Source: Clitoria ternatea
Taxonomy: Eukaryota > Streptophyta > Magnoliopsida > Fabales > Fabaceae
Assembly: GCA_037962975.1 (NCBI GenBank)
Contig: CM075672.1
Location: 129,132,001-129,196,000 of the forward strand
Reading direction: 5' to 3'
DNA length: 64,000 nucleotides
Part shown: positions 1-13,133 of the stretch, piece by piece
How positions within the stretch are numbered: position 1 is the first letter of the stretch
Layout of the letters: each line of letters begins with the position of its first letter
Translations under genes and position numbers: made by a program
Notes under the pieces: model-generated
Database searches by the model: none
Told to the model about the DNA's origin: nothing
Seen by the model: the letters and a program-made list of their open reading frames with translations, nothing else

Positions 1-1192
1 GCTCCATTCCCGAACCGAGTGCAGAGTACGACGGAGCGAAAGAAGACCGAACGAAACAGAAGAAGGGCGTCAGACCCAACGTCGAGAGTAGAAAAGCTTC
101 TTGAGTTCCTTCTGTAGGTAGGGGGCGCTTGTATATCAAATGCATGGTCCACGAACGGTACCGGATGAATGTACTGCTTTGAGTGTGTGTGTATGTGTTT
201 ATAACGACTGGATTTTATGCATGATTGATGATTCTGGATTCTGTGTGTATTATAGTGGTTATGCAACAATTGCATATAATCAAGATGGTAGTAGTGTAGT
301 CTGTCGGCCTTGGGTAATGACGAATGCAATCATGGTTTTATCTCTGTTAACACTGTGAGAATATTAATGTGTACTCGATAGTTGATTTGCCAGATGCTAT
401 GACTTGATTGTCCGATTGTTGTACATATTGGTGTGACTGATAAAACAAATATAAAGGCTGTGTTGAATCTGTTCTTACTTAATGGTTGCAAATGAGGTAT
501 CGGTTGTGTGATGATGCTTGCTAGTAAACGCATTAGCTGCATGAGTAAGAATGGGGTGACCCGTGGAAGGTCAAAAGCCCCGAGGGGATGACTTTCAGCT
601 ACAGACCTTGGCTAGATCCTGAAGGGGCTCGTGGTAGCCGTAAGAGCTAGAGAAGAGTCTCGAGACGCCAATGGGAGGCCGGTACCACGCAGGAAGAGCT
701 GAAGGATGAGGGGCCAGTAAGGGGGGAAACTGTAACTGGAAGTCATCACTCGAGTCGGATCCGCAGGCATGCATGTAGATATGAGGTTGACTAGGGTAGT
801 ACGCATAGTATGTGTTGGGTGTTATGAATGATTTCCGAGTGTGTGGATGCATGTGTATGTATGTGTGAAGATGAACTAGACGTAGTATGTATGCTATAGA
901 TGTTATTCTGATTGGCATGGCCTTAGTTAACCTGAAAACGATTGAATGAAAGTAAGTGTGCGTACTGGCACTGATACCGAGTCCTTGATTGTCATTTTAC
1001 ATGTAAAAAGCTCACCCCTGCAGTGGCTACATTTTCAGTGAATATCTCTCGGAATGAAGCTTGAAGGAGGAGCTGAGTGCAGAACAAAACAGCCGAGTGC
1101 TTCTGAATATATGTGTATATGTATATACTGTATGTAAGGTCCTGTTAAGCCTTAGCCGGCTCATATTTTGGTTTTAGCCTTTACGTTAGAAC
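1..1192 (+). repeat. E1 left LTR, first part
   Basis: This stretch matches 26571-27762 of the right LTR with scattered substitutions and small indels. It is broken at 1192 by Sirevirus E2, and the last five bases, AGAAC (1188-1192), are the target duplication repeated at 20348-20352. Short ORFs here are LTR sequence, not genes. Shared landmarks with the LTR of E3 (a GGTAGGGGGCGCTTG block near 117, a CTCACCCCTGCAGTGGC block near 1010) show that E1 and E3 LTRs are related in their middle part. Confidence 0.93.
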
Positions 1193-2460
1193 TGTTGTTC
1201 AAGTGGACTCAATACTCAAGAAGGGGGGTGAATTGAGTTTTAAAACTTTTGACTGGAATGCCTTTGAACTTGATTTTTATATCCAAGTTTAAAAGAATAT
1301 GCAAGTGAAATCAAGTTAAAGATAGTATGTAATGCACCACAAGGATAAAAGTTGCTGAAGTAATTTAACAAACACTTGGTGGGCAGTATTTGAAATGTAA
1401 CAATTTAGGCAAGATCAAGTATGCACTTCACAAGCAATTAACACCAATTAACCAAATGCAGAATGTGAAAGTAAAAGAGTAAGGAAGAGAAGCTTGCAAA
1501 CCGATATAACGAGTTCCACCAACACCGGTGTACGTCTCGCCTCTAAGCAACCCACTTAGAGGATTTCCACTATTGAAGTTTAGAGATACAAGCTATGAGC
1601 AATTGCAGCTTCCTAGTGTCCCACACTCAAGAACTCAATCCTCACTAGCACAAAGGCCACCCACCCAATCTCTCAAACTCTCAATACCCAAAGGTTGAAC
1701 CCCAACCTTTGTGACCACTCAACCTAAAGTGAAAATCTTTTCTATTTGTTGAAGTGTTTACAAGGAAATGACTCTCTCAATAGAGTAGATATACAAGTGA
1801 AAGATCAACCAATTTCTAACTCTCAAGATGAGAGGATATACAAATGAATTTCAAGATGTACAAGTATAGGGCTTACAAAGCACAAGATTAAGCAAAGGAA
1901 TTGTAGCTTCTTGGTGTGTCTTTGTGCTTGTGTTCCTCTTCAATTTATAGAGCCATTTGAGAGCTTGAGGAGTACTTTTGCCTTTCCTAGCCGTTGCACA
2001 TAGTGGGATTCTGAAAAATGGTGGAGACATGTGTTGGTTTCCCACTTAAAAGTGTTTTCCCACTAGCGTAATCGATTACACCCTCGAGCTGTAATTGATT
2101 ATCTTCAAGTCAGAGAGCAACTAATCGATTACATCTTGGCCTATAATCGATTAGCAACTGTACCTGATGCATTTAATTTGGCTTCGTAGCTTCCTAATCG
2201 ATTAGTTTGTCTGGTAATCGATTAGCTTAATTCCAGTAGCCTCCTAATTGATTATTCTGATTGTTGTAATCGATTAGATTGTGACCTGATGCAATTTCTT
2301 CCAAAACAGAATGATCCTAATCGATTAGCCCTGTCTCCCTAATCGATTAGCTTTGCTGTATTTCAGGGTCTGTTTCCATGTCTTTGTTTTTGCAAGGATT
2401 TCTTCAAGAGTGTTTTTGTCATTATCAAAATTCTTGAACCTGTTTACACATTCAAACACA
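1193..2460 (-). repeat. E2 3' LTR (left copy)
   Basis: It starts TGTTGTTCAAGTGG and ends TTCAAACACA, and has the same length as the other copy at 19080-20347. On the minus strand it carries a TATA box (TATAAATT, 1942-1949). Upstream of that, at about 2070-2350, is an array of the palindromic core AATCGATT. The array copies here include one or two decayed units that are perfect in the other LTR. Confidence 0.95.
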
Positions 2461-2934
2461 TTCTCCCCCTTTTTGATGATGACAACTATGTTCATCTCTT
2501 GAGGGTTGTTAGTGTAAACAATCAATCTTTATCTCTAATTTTATCTGCAAAAACCATTTGAATTTATCTTATCTCTAAAGAGATTATCTCTTATACAATT
2601 AAATCTCTTATCTCTTAAAAGATATTCTCTACAGTTTTTATCTCTTTAAAAGGTTATCCCTTACAACTTTGAAACAACTAAGAAATCTTAAGTCTCCCTC
2701 TATTTTTTTGGAATTTATTAATCTCTTTACAAAATATTAATCATTTGGCAATCTATTTCAGATTCAACAAGATATGAACAATGAATTCTTCTCCCCCTTT
2801 GGAATCATCAAAAATACTAAACAAGTATAGCATATAAGGAAAGACATATTTTTGTTCAATGTAATGAAAGGGAGTACACCAAGGAAAGATTAATAACTTA
2901 TGCAGAAAGGAAAAACAGAAAGCACAACAAAACT
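2461..2934 (-). promoter_or_regulatory. E2 3' untranslated region with two polypurine tracts
   Basis: Directly inside the 3' LTR the minus strand reads a purine run ending AAAAAGGGGGAGAA (complement of 2461-2478), the expected plus-strand primer. A second copy, AAAGGGGGAGAAG, lies at about 2788-2800. Repeated PPTs are, to my recollection, a reported Sirevirus trait. The rest (about 2520-2780) is AT-rich with repeated TTATCTCT units and no coding signal. Confidence 0.75.
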
Positions 2935-3408
2935 CTAGTTATCAGGATTAAAAAATCGAAGCTCAGAGATTTGGTGGGAGAGTACTTCATAGCGCTGTTG
3001 CATCATCTCAAAGTGTTGCTGCTCAGTCATTGAGAACTCTTGAAGAGAGTTTTCAATGCGGTCGAAGCGGCGATCAAGATGAGCATAGAGTGATGCAAAG
3101 GGGTCAGCAGGAGCGGATGAAGAGGCTTGAGGTGCAGCTTGTTATTGAGGAGGAGGAGGAACGGGTTCATCTTCAGCAGGAGCTTCGAAGGGAATGTTGG
3201 CATCAATGCCCTCCATGCGTGAGTACCATGCTCCATGCATAAAAATAAGACCCATTTTGGTTAAATGGTGAGTGCCGATGCAGGCTCTTGGTAGCACTTT
3301 CTCAGATAATTCTCCAGCCAAGTCTACTCCATAGTATTTGAAAATTTTGGTAAGGAGAATACCATATAGAAGTTTTTGTTGGTCTTTTGTGTGGCGCATG
3401 TGAAACTT

Positions 3409-5894
3409 TGTAACATCCCCGTTTTAAAATTTAATGCTGAATAAAGAATGAACCATTAAGACTTGATTTCAACTAGAAATAACTGTTAAGTGCATTTAAC
3501 TAAGTGAGTTTAAGCCATTAAAATATTAAAATGGTGGCGGACAGGGGATGAGGTGGAGTGCGCGTGACTGACGGGCACGCACTCTCCCATCCCACTCTTG
3601 CTTTTGCTGTGCGCATGCACATATGTATATATATAAGCGTGAGCCTTGGTGAAAAACACTCTCGCTATTTCTTTAGACTCTTTCTCCGTCACTTCATCCT
3701 CTGTTTTCTCTCTTCGTCTTCATTCTTCTTCTTCCATCTCACTCTTCGCTCCTGGAGATCTTGATTCCAGTGCTGAAGAACAGACTACGCTCCATCCCAG
3801 AATCAGGCGCAGAATACGACAAAGCCAAAGAAGACCGGACGAACCAGGAGAAGGACATCGGACCCAACGGCAAGAACGGAAAAGGTTTCTGAGGAGTCTT
3901 CTAAAGGTAGGGGGCGCTTGCATGTCAAATGCATGGTCTAAGAACGGTACCGGATGAACGTACTGCCAAGTGTGTGTGCATGTTTTTATAATTCATTAGA
4001 ACTGATGCTGTGCATGTATGCATGTGTTCACAATTACTAAAACTGATGCATGATTTGAGATTTTGATGGTGATCTTCGTGACGATGGCGTAGTTTGCTCG
4101 TGGATGATAATGATGGGTCTATTTTGTTGTCACTATGAAAAATGTGTATGTGCATGTTCTTAATTGAATTGCTCAATGTTGTTAGTCTGATGATCGACTG
4201 TATCATGCGCTGGTGCGATTGACTGAATGATGATGAATAATGGGAGATATCCGTTCTTACTTGACGACTACGGTAATGTGTTCATGGCGCGATGATGTGT
4301 AATGATAAATGTGTTAGTTGCATGAGTAAGAGTGGGGTGACCCATGGAAGGTCAAGAACCCCAAGGGAAATGATTTCCAGTTACCAACCCTGGCTAGATC
4401 CCAATAGGGCTCGTGGTAGCCGTTGGAGCTAGAGAAATGAGTCTCGAGACGCCGTGGGGGGCCGGTGCCACCTGGTAAGAGCTGAGGGACGAGGGGCCAA
4501 AAGAAAAAGGGGGCTGTAACTGAGAGTCTTTTCCCGAGTCGGATCCGCGTGCATACATATAGAAATAAGGCTGATTGTGGTGATGTGTAAATCTATATAT
4601 GTGCATGTGTATGATTTTGAATGCATGAATACATATTGATGTGGAATAAACTCTGTGAATTATGCGTATTATGAATGTTGTTTGAATTGTATGAATTTGG
4701 TTACTTGAGAAAAATTGAAGGAAAGCAGGAGCGTGTACTGACGCTGATACCGAGTCTGTGAGTATCATTTTACATGTAAAAGCTCACCCCTGCAGTGGCC
4801 ATTTTCAGTGAATGTCTCTCGTGAGGAGGATCAAAGGCAGAGCTGGAATGCTGGGCGGAGTGCTGATGCATTTCGAAGGTTTAATTAAGGCGTTGTTAGA
4901 TGAAGCCCGGACTAGCTCATACCGGATGTTAACGTCTTTGTGAATGAATAGAACTTTATGAACAAGAAGAAGTCTGATTTTGTATTGTAATTATTGACGT
5001 GCACTTTTATGTATATATATGGATGTATGGTTTTGGTGTGTGTAATGCCATGTGTTGCTTTGTTTCCTAATTATGCTTTAATAGATGCGCAGGAACAGCC
5101 TGATCGAGCAGGTTATAGCTAAGTCCGAAAGAACCAAGAATTGCCTTAGGAAAACTTATGTCGGATACGTTGGGCGGAGTCGTACCCCGCCCGAAGGCGT
5201 ATGGCTAAGTCCGCCCAGGCGTCGTCATAATTAGTTGAGTTGGGCGGAATAGGTTCAAACTCTTCCTTTCTCCACAACCTACTAATGTATATGTACCCTG
5301 TAACTTCTCATTTTTTCCGAGTGAAAGGCGAGTGTGAGGATTTACTTAGTAAACCATTGTCCATACCCGACGGAGGAAACTACCTTGTAGTTGTGTTAAA
5401 GAGGCGTTATGTAAATTTCGTTTAGGCGGCGTTATACCTCGCCCAAGTAACTAGGACAGCCCGCCCAAGATAAATATACCCCGCCTAGCCTAGCAGGATG
5501 ATTCTAACTTAGCCTTTTCATCAAATGCTACACGTGTGAATGTATTAGCATATTTTCCCTTATCTATTCCTCCTGTTGAGTAACCAGTATCACTCGAAGG
5601 GAAGCCTCATTGATTCTATCCGCTGCTGCATTCTTTACCCCGCCTGGACGGTGTCAGACTCCGTCTAAGCGAACAAACGGTGTTGTGCAATCCGCCCTAG
5701 TGTAGGTGCGTTACGATAAACCCATTGAGCCGGCCCCAGTTTTAGCTTCCCTGTAGGTTGCTTTATGCGCGTGAATGTTTTTAGTTTTCCCCATTGCCTG
5801 CTTCCTTCTACATCAAATGTTACGTGACTGTTTTTTTGTGAAAAATTTTCTCATATTTTGGGATTTATTAGTTGTAGATAATTAGGGTGTTACA
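3409..5894 (+). repeat. E3 5' LTR
   Basis: It begins TGTAACATCCCC and ends GGTGTTACA. A TATA-like TATATATAAG lies at 3627-3636, so U3 is short (about 220-250 bp) and most of the LTR would be transcribed leader. The 3' part (about 5168-5745) is studded with GGGCGG and CCGCCC/CCGCCT motifs. Small ORFs inside (for example 3646-3957, 5240-5425) recur identically in the other LTR and are not genes. Confidence 0.96.
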
Positions 5895-5897
5895 TTT

Positions 5898-5909
5898 TGG
5901 TATCAGAGC
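5898..5909 (+). other. E3 primer binding site (initiator Met tRNA)
   Basis: TGGTATCAGAGC, three bases after the LTR end, matches the complement of the plant initiator Met tRNA 3' end. It primes minus-strand synthesis. An untranslated leader of about 270 bases follows, up to the gag ATG at 6178. Confidence 0.95.
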
Positions 5910-6177
5910 GGACCGAAAAGTCCAAGGCCAAAATATGCTTACCAAGTGTAAGCGGTGGTGATTGTGTCTTTTGATTGAATGGTTGAAATTGTTCTGATGC
6001 TGGTTGACCTGATTGATGATTGTCTTGAGGACAAGGGGTTGTTTCCCCTGGTCCGATTGTGTGTATGACTTAGGCGAATGACATAATGTGCTAAGTTATT
6101 AATTGTTGGACTAATAACTAGATCGGTAGTGAGTGGCTCCGTATACTTATCCTTAAATGTCAATTTCAGGATAAGGA

Positions 6178-9100
6178 ATGGCGCATCGTCAAAGTATGGA
6201 GGCTATAGCCACAGCATTCCAACGCTTTGCTGATGTGTTTGAAAGGCAAGGCCAAACTCATCCTGAGGATGGCCATGTGCTGGACCGCTTCCTGAAGAGG
6301 AAGCCGAGTGAATTCTTAGGAGGACGGAACCCTGAGGCGGCGTTCAAGTGGACTCAGGAATTAGAGAGAATTTTTAGGGGCCTTCGCTGTACCGAAGCCC
6401 AGAAGGTGGAATGTGCAGTGTATATGCTACGAGATGAAGCGGAGAATTGGTGGAAGATAGCTAGGAGCCAATTCCCCGAAGATGACAATCAACTGACATG
6501 GGACGATTTCAAGGCCTGCTTCCTAGACAAATACTTTCCCGACACAGTGCGGAGTCGGAAGGAGCTGGAGTTTATGGAGTTAAAACAGGGCTCCATGACT
6601 GTGGAAGAATACGCGACCAGATTTGAAGAATTGTGCCTATTTTATCCGCCCTTCCAGCAGCCAGGAACGGAGCACTCCAAGTGTCTTAAGTTTGAGAACG
6701 GACTGAGATCGGATATCAAGAGGGCCTGCAGATACCATGAAATCCGGAGTTTCCCTGCCTTAGTGAACAAGTGTAGAATATTCGAAGAGGATGACAGGGC
6801 CCATTCGGGCCAGTGCAGCAGAGCCAACCAACACTTGAGGCCTCAGCAACCACGTTTCAAGAGGCCAGGGAACGTGAGGAGGAATGAACCCTTCACCAGA
6901 TATCAGGACCATAATGACCGAGGGAGGCAGATGAGAGGACGACCAAGGTATGGCGGATGCTTTAAATGTGGCGGTGATCATTTTGCTAGGGAATGCAATG
7001 ATACAAATGTTAAATGCTACCACTGCGGAGAGAAGGGACATGTTCGCCCGGACTGCCCCCAACTCCGCCAGGCAAACACCAATGTGCGTCAAGGAGGATA
7101 TCAAGATCGGACCAGAGTGAATGATAACCCACGACCTGGTGGCAGAGGCAACGGAACCAGAGGAAATATGATGCATGCCCCGAACAATCGAGAGAGGAAC
7201 ACCGGCCCAACAGCGACAGGAAGGATCTACACCATCAATGCAGAGGATGTTGCACCAGCAAACGATCTAGTACAATGTAAGTGCTCACTTGGAATGAATA
7301 CGCTTAATGTTGTTTTCGATTCGGGGGCAACCCATTCTTTTATAGCTGATGAGTGCGTGAAACGGTTGAAGCTACCAACTGTGTCTATGAACCGGACTCT
7401 AGAAGTGGCCAGCCCCACTGGCCCTACTGTGTTCACATCGTCCATATGTAAAAATGTAGCATTTGAGTTGTATGATCGGAGTTTCGCCTTCGATCTGATT
7501 TGCATGCCCTTAAAGGGTCTTGATATTGTGCTTGGAATAGATTGGCTTTCAGCCAATAAGGTATTAGTAGATTGTAGAAACCGAGAGATCGTTTTCCCAA
7601 AACAACCCACTGAAGATGGCACGGCACAAGGTATAACCCAACTATTTATGATGCTTTGTCTAACCAAAGAAGAGAATGAGCCCCTAGTGAACGACATTCC
7701 GGTTGTCTGCGAATTCCCAGAAGTGTTCCCAGAGGACGTCCCGAGTGTACCTCCTCATAGAGAAGTTGAATTCTCTATAGACTTGATCCCTGGAGCCGAA
7801 CCGGTCTCCAGTGCACCCTACAGAATGTCCTCAACTGAATTGGTCGAGTTGAAGAAACAAGTGGATGAGTTACTTGAGAAGCAGTTCATTAGACCAAGCG
7901 TGTCACCATGGGGCGCGCCTGTGCTACTTGTTAAGAAGAAGGATGGCAGCTTGAGACTTTGTATAGATTATCGACAGCTCAACAAACTCACAATCAAGAA
8001 TCGATACCCACTGCCTAGGATTGATGATTTAATTGACCAGCTGCGTGGAGCCTCAGTCTTCTCAAAAATCGACTTACGATCGGGATATCACCAAATCCGA
8101 GTGAAGGACTCGGACATTCCTAAAACTGCCTTTAGGACTAGGTATGGTCACTATGAGTATGTGGTGATGCCGTTCGGTGTGACGAACGCCCCTGCTGTTT
8201 TCATGAATTACATGAACAGCATATTCCATTCCTTCTTAGATCGGTTTGTTGTTGTCTTCATTGACGATATTCTAGTTTATTCTAAGACATCGGAGGAGCA
8301 TGAAGGACATCTCAGGGCGGTACTCCAAGTGTTGAAGGAGAAGCAATTGTTTGCAAAGCCTTCAAAGTGCGAATTTTGGATGGATGAGATCCACTTCCTC
8401 GGGCATGTGATCTCCAAGCGAGGCGTCTCGGTGGATCCTGCGAAGGTAGCTGCTGTAATAGCGTGGGAGAGGCCCAGATCGATCTCGGAAATAAGGAGTT
8501 TTATGGGCTTGGCAGGTTATTATAGAAGGTTCATCGAAGGATTTTCTAAGTTGGCATTACCTCTGACTAAATTGACTCGGAAGAACGTTCCTTTTGTGTG
8601 GAGTCCGGAGTGTGAGAGCAGCTTCCAAGAGCTGAAGAATAAGTTGACAACTGCTCCGGTGTTAGCATTACCGGAGTTACGAGAAAGCTTCGTGGTCTAT
8701 TGTGACGCATCCGGACTCGGATTAGGATGTGTACTCATGCAGAAAGATCGGGTGGTAGCATATGCCTCTCGACAATTGAGACCCCACGAACAACATTATC
8801 CGACCCATGACTTGGAGTTGGCAGCAGTAGTTTTTGCATTGAAAATCTGGAGGCATTACTTGTACGGATCCAAATTTGAAGTGTACAGCGATCATAAGAG
8901 CCTCAAATACCTATTCGACCAAAAGGAGCTGAACATGAGGCAGAGAAGGTGGATTGAGTTTTTGAAGGACTATGATTTCGAGTTGAAATACCACCCAGGT
9001 AAGGCAAATGTCGTAGCAGACGCTTTGAGTCGAAAATCCCTCCACATAGCAGCCATGATGGCAAAAGAAGTTGAGTTGTTGGAGCGGTTCCGAGACATGA

Positions 9101-10608
9101 ACTTGCATGTTGGCACCCCTTCCTCTCAGAAGATGACAATCGGTACGTTGAGGATTGCCAACGAATTCTTAAAATCCGTGTACGAACAGCAACAGGCGGA
9201 CTCTTACCTAGCTGAAATGAAGGAAATTCAGGCTAAAGGAAAGGATTTATCCTTGGCAGAAGGATCAGATGGGATCTTCCGGGTGAGGAACAGAATATAC
9301 ATACCAAGTGAAGGAGGATTGAGAAGAATGGTGCTTGATGAAGCCCACAAAAGCCTACTCAGTATTCACCCAGGAACCACGAAGATGTACCACGACTTGA
9401 GGAGACAGTTTTGGTGGCCCGGACTAAAGAAGGATGTGGCGGAGTACGTGGCCCGGTGTATCACTTGTCAGAAATCGAAGATAGAGCACCAAAAACCATA
9501 CGGTGCAATGCAGCCTCTGGAAATCCCCGTGTGGAAATGGGACTCAATTGCGATGGATTTTATCATGGGATTACCCAGGAACCGAGCGGGCCATGATGCC
9601 ATTTGGGTCATTGTTGATAGATTGACGAAGAGTGCACACTTCTTACCTGTAAATATGAAGTACCCATTGCATAAATTGGCTCGAATCTACATTCAAGAAG
9701 TTATTCGACTGCATGGCATACCTACTTCCATCATCTCAGATAGGGACCCTAGATTTACGTCCAGATTTTGGACCAGCTTGCATCGAGAACTGGGGACGAA
9801 GCTTTGGCTTAGTTCTGCCTACCACCCCCAATCGGATGGACAATCCGAGCGAACGATTCAGAGTCTAGAAGACTTATTGAGAGCGTGTGTGTTAGAGTAC
9901 GGTGGGGACTGGGAGCAGTACCTTCCCTTGATCGAGTTTACGTACAACAACAGCCATCATCACAGCATTGGCATGGCACCTTACGAGGCATTATACGGGC
10001 GTAGATGCCGAACCCCGCTCTGTTGGTCGGAAACGGGTGAAAGTCTATTACTGGGACCAGACATCGTAAAGCAAACCACAGAACAGATCCGAGTGATAAG
10101 GGAGAAGATGAAAGCATCACAAGACAGGCAGAAGAGCTACCATGACAAACGCATCAAGCCATTGGAATTTCAAGTCGGAGATCGAGTGTTTCTGAGAACC
10201 TCTCCGAGTAAAGGAGTTGGACGAGCCTTAAAAAGTGGGAAGTTAAGCCCTCGCTACATCGGACCTTATGAGGTAGTAGAACGGATTGGCCCCGTGGCAT
10301 ACCGCCTCGCGTTACCAATTCACTTGTCCCGATTACACAACGTTTTTCATGTGTCTCAACTAAGGAAGTATTTGCATGACCCCAGCCACACGATGCCTGA
10401 CGACGAGGTAGAGATCAAGGAAGATCTAACCGCTGTGACTACACCGGTTGGAATCGTGGATCAATCGGTAAAACGCTTAAGAAACAAGAACGTAAGGCTG
10501 GTTAAGGTGGAGTGGCAGCAAGGCAAAATCACCTCCTATACGTGGGAGCGCGAAGACGCCATGCGACAGCAGTACCCCGAACTGTTTACCTACGTAAGTA
10601 CCAACTGA
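6178..10608 (+). CDS. E3 Gag-Pol polyprotein (Ty3/gypsy), intact
   Basis: An uninterrupted 1,476-residue polyprotein with no gag/pol stop or frameshift. Order: retrotransposon gag domain (about 30-200); two CCHC knuckles, [13 protein letters not shown] (261-273) and [14 protein letters not shown] (280-293); aspartic protease DSGAT (381-385); reverse transcriptase with FIDD at 694-697; RNase H starting near 838 with Asp843; integrase zinc finger from about His1057 to CITC; and integrase core with D1127, D1188 and E1224, a DD35E spacing. The integrase C-terminus ends in a WE-containing segment before YPELF, which may be the chromodomain-like tail of chromoviruses. Putative roles are capsid formation, processing, cDNA synthesis and insertion. 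The ATG chosen is the first in frame and matches the related E1 gag start. All catalytic residues I looked for are present. Confidence 0.97.
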   Translation: MAHRQSMEAIATAFQRFADVFERQGQTHPEDGHVLDRFLKRKPSEFLGGRNPEAAFKWTQELERIFRGLRCTEAQKVECAVYMLRDEAENWWKIARSQFPEDDNQLTWDDFKACFLDKYFPDTVRSRKELEFMELKQGSMTVEEYATRFEELCLFYPPFQQPGTEHSKCLKFENGLRSDIKRACRYHEIRSFPALVNKCRIFEEDDRAHSGQCSRANQHLRPQQPRFKRPGNVRRNEPFTRYQDHNDRGRQMRGRPRYGGCFKCGGDHFARECNDTNVKCYHCGEKGHVRPDCPQLRQANTNVRQGGYQDRTRVNDNPRPGGRGNGTRGNMMHAPNNRERNTGPTATGRIYTINAEDVAPANDLVQCKCSLGMNTLNVVFDSGATHSFIADECVKRLKLPTVSMNRTLEVASPTGPTVFTSSICKNVAFELYDRSFAFDLICMPLKGLDIVLGIDWLSANKVLVDCRNREIVFPKQPTEDGTAQGITQLFMMLCLTKEENEPLVNDIPVVCEFPEVFPEDVPSVPPHREVEFSIDLIPGAEPVSSAPYRMSSTELVELKKQVDELLEKQFIRPSVSPWGAPVLLVKKKDGSLRLCIDYRQLNKLTIKNRYPLPRIDDLIDQLRGASVFSKIDLRSGYHQIRVKDSDIPKTAFRTRYGHYEYVVMPFGVTNAPAVFMNYMNSIFHSFLDRFVVVFIDDILVYSKTSEEHEGHLRAVLQVLKEKQLFAKPSKCEFWMDEIHFLGHVISKRGVSVDPAKVAAVIAWERPRSISEIRSFMGLAGYYRRFIEGFSKLALPLTKLTRKNVPFVWSPECESSFQELKNKLTTAPVLALPELRESFVVYCDASGLGLGCVLMQKDRVVAYASRQLRPHEQHYPTHDLELAAVVFALKIWRHYLYGSKFEVYSDHKSLKYLFDQKELNMRQRRWIEFLKDYDFELKYHPGKANVVADALSRKSLHIAAMMAKEVELLERFRDMNLHVGTPSSQKMTIGTLRIANEFLKSVYEQQQADSYLAEMKEIQAKGKDLSLAEGSDGIFRVRNRIYIPSEGGLRRMVLDEAHKSLLSIHPGTTKMYHDLRRQFWWPGLKKDVAEYVARCITCQKSKIEHQKPYGAMQPLEIPVWKWDSIAMDFIMGLPRNRAGHDAIWVIVDRLTKSAHFLPVNMKYPLHKLARIYIQEVIRLHGIPTSIISDRDPRFTSRFWTSLHRELGTKLWLSSAYHPQSDGQSERTIQSLEDLLRACVLEYGGDWEQYLPLIEFTYNNSHHHSIGMAPYEALYGRRCRTPLCWSETGESLLLGPDIVKQTTEQIRVIREKMKASQDRQKSYHDKRIKPLEFQVGDRVFLRTSPSKGVGRALKSGKLSPRYIGPYEVVERIGPVAYRLALPIHLSRLHNVFHVSQLRKYLHDPSHTMPDDEVEIKEDLTAVTTPVGIVDQSVKRLRNKNVRLVKVEWQQGKITSYTWEREDAMRQQYPELFTYVSTN

Positions 10609-10629
10609 ATTTCGGGGACGAAATTCCTT

Positions 10630-10645
10630 TTCAGTGGGGGAGAAC
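10630..10645 (+). other. E3 polypurine tract
   Basis: The purine-rich run AGTGGGGGAGAAC lies directly before the 3' LTR, as expected of the plus-strand primer. The same sequence precedes the E1 right LTR. Confidence 0.9.
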
Positions 10646-13133
10646 TGTAACATCCCCGTTTTAAAATTTAATGCTGAATAAAGAATGAACCATTAAGACT
10701 TGATTTCAACTAGAAATAACTGTTAAGTGCATTTAACTAAGTGAGTTTAAGCCATTAAAATATTAAAATGGTGGCGGACAGGGGATGAGGTGGAGTGCGC
10801 GTGACTGACGGGCACGCACTCTCCCATCCCACTCTTGCTTTTGCTGTGCGCATGCACATATGTATATATATATAAGCGTGAGCCTTGGTGAAAAACACTC
10901 TCGCTATTTCTTTAGACTCTTTCTCCGTCACTTCATCCTCTGTTTTCTCTCTTCGTCTTCATTCTTCTTCTTCCATCTCACTCTTCGCTCCTGGAGATCT
11001 TGATTCCAGTGCTGAAGAACAGACTACGCTCCATCCCAGAATCAGGCGCAGAATACGACAAAGCCAAAGAAGACCGGACGAACCAGGAGAAGGACATCGG
11101 ACCCAACGGCAAGAACGGAAAAGGTTTCTGAGGAGTCTTCTAAAGGTAGGGGGCGCTTGCATGTCAAATGCATGGTCTAAGAACGGTACCGGATGAACGT
11201 ACTGCCAAGTGTGTGTGCATGTTTTTATAATTCATTAGAACTGATGCTGTGCATGTATGCATGTGTTCACAATTACTAAAACTGATGCATGATTTGAGAT
11301 TTTGATGGTGATCTTCGTGACGATGGCGTAGTTTGCTCGTGGATGATAATGATGGGTCTATTTTGTTGTCACTATGAAAAATGTGTATGTGCATGTTCTT
11401 AATTGAATTGCTCAATGTTGTTAGTCTGATGATCGACTGTATCATGCGCTGGTGCGATTGACTGAATGATGATGAATAATGGGAGATATCCGTTCTTACT
11501 TGACGACTACGGTAATGTGTTCATGGCGCGATGATGTGTAATGATAAATGTGTTAGTTGCATGAGTAAGAGTGGGGTGACCCATGGAAGGTCAAGAACCC
11601 CAAGGGAAATGATTTCCAGTTACCAACCCTGGCTAGATCCCAATAGGGCTCGTGGTAGCCGTTGGAGCTAGAGAAATGAGTCTCGAGACGCCGTGGGGGG
11701 CCGGTGCCACCTGGTAAGAGCTGAGGGACGAGGGGCCAAAAGAAAAAGGGGGCTGTAACTGAGAGTCTTTTCCCGAGTCGGATCCGCGTGCATACATATA
11801 GAAATAAGGCTGATTGTGGTGATGTGTAAATCTATATATGTGCATGTGTATGATTTTGAATGCATGAATACATATTGATGTGGAATAAACTCTGTGAATT
11901 ATGCGTATTATGAATGTTGTTTGAATTGTATGAATTTGGTTACTTGAGAAAAATTGAAGGAAAGCAGGAGCGTGTACTGACGCTGATACCGAGTCTGTGA
12001 GTATCATTTTACATGTAAAAGCTCACCCCTGCAGTGGCCATTTTCAGTGAATGTCTCTCGTGAGGAGGATCAAAGGCAGAGCTGGAATGCTGGGCGGAGT
12101 GCTGATGCATTTCGAAGGTTTAATTAAGGCGTTGTTAGATGAAGCCCGGACTAGCTCATACCGGATGTTAACGTCTTTGTGAATGAATAGAACTTTATGA
12201 ACAAGAAGAAGTCTGATTTTGTATTGTAATTATTGACGTGCACTTTTATGTATATATATGGATGTATGGTTTTGGTGTGTGTAATGCCATGTGTTGCTTT
12301 GTTTCCTAATTATGCTTTAATAGATGCGCAGGAACAGCCTGATCGAGCAGGTTATAGCTAAGTCCGAAAGAACCAAGAATTGCCTTAGGAAAACTTATGT
12401 CGGATACGTTGGGCGGAGTCGTACCCCGCCCGAAGGCGTATGGCTAAGTCCGCCCAGGCGTCGTCATAATTAGTTGAGTTGGGCGGAATAGGTTCAAACT
12501 CTTCCTTTCTCCACAACCTACTAATGTATATGTACCCTGTAACTTCTCATTTTTTCCGAGTGAAAGGCGAGTGTGAGGATTTACTTAGTAAACCATTGTC
12601 CATACCCGACGGAGGAAACTACCTTGTAGTTGTGTTAAAGAGGCGTTATGTAAATTTCGTTTAGGCGGCGTTATACCTCGCCCAAGTAACTAGGACAGCC
12701 CGCCCAAGATAAATATACCCCGCCTAGCCTAGCAGGATGATTCTAACTTAGCCTTTTCATCAAATGCTACACGTGTGAATGTATTAGCATATTTTCCCTT
12801 ATCTATTCCTCCTGTTGAGTAACCAGTATCACTCGAAGGGAAGCCTCATTGATTCTATCCGCTGCTGCATTCTTTACCCCGCCTGGACGGTGTCAGACTC
12901 CGTCTAAGCGAACAAACGGTGTTGTGCAATCCGCCCTAGTGTAGGTGCGTTACGATAAACCCATTGAGCCGGCCCCAGTTTTAGCTTCCCTGTAGGTTGC
13001 TTTATGCGCGTGAATGTTTTTAGTTTTCCCCATTGCCTGCTTCCTTCTACATCAAATGTTACGTGACTGTTTTTTTGTGAAAAATTTTCTCATATTTTGG
13101 GATTTATTAGTTGTAGATAATTAGGGTGTTACA
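10646..13133 (+). repeat. E3 3' LTR
   Basis: It has the same sequence as 3409-5894 apart from a two-base longer TA run at about 10863-10875. It ends GGTGTTACA at 13133 and is followed by the AACTT duplication. The GGGCGG/CCGCCC-rich part is at about 12407-12984. Confidence 0.96.

Larger units (their letters stand above)
3409..13133 (+). mobile_element. E3: intact, very young Ty3/gypsy Tekay/Del-like retrotransposon
   Basis: A complete plus-strand element of 9,725 bp. It has LTRs of 2,486 and 2,488 bp, target duplications AACTT (3404-3408 and 13134-13138), a PBS complementary to initiator Met tRNA, one uninterrupted gag-pol ORF and a PPT. The LTRs appear identical except for one extra TA in a dinucleotide run near 10870, and every ORF within them has the same translation. 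Such LTR identity means a very recent insertion. It sits inside the env-like ORF of E2, the deepest layer of the nest. This is the only element in the window with no visible defect and so is a candidate for present activity. Confidence 0.97.

Noticed and set aside
3646..3957. 103-codon ORF with an identical copy at 10885-11196
   Set aside because: Both lie in the E3 LTRs and are duplicated only because LTRs are duplicated; no known domain.
5898..5909. tRNA gene fragment
   Set aside because: The TGGTATCAGAGC matches (also at 21432 and, on the minus strand, 37429) are primer binding sites beside LTRs, not tRNA genes.
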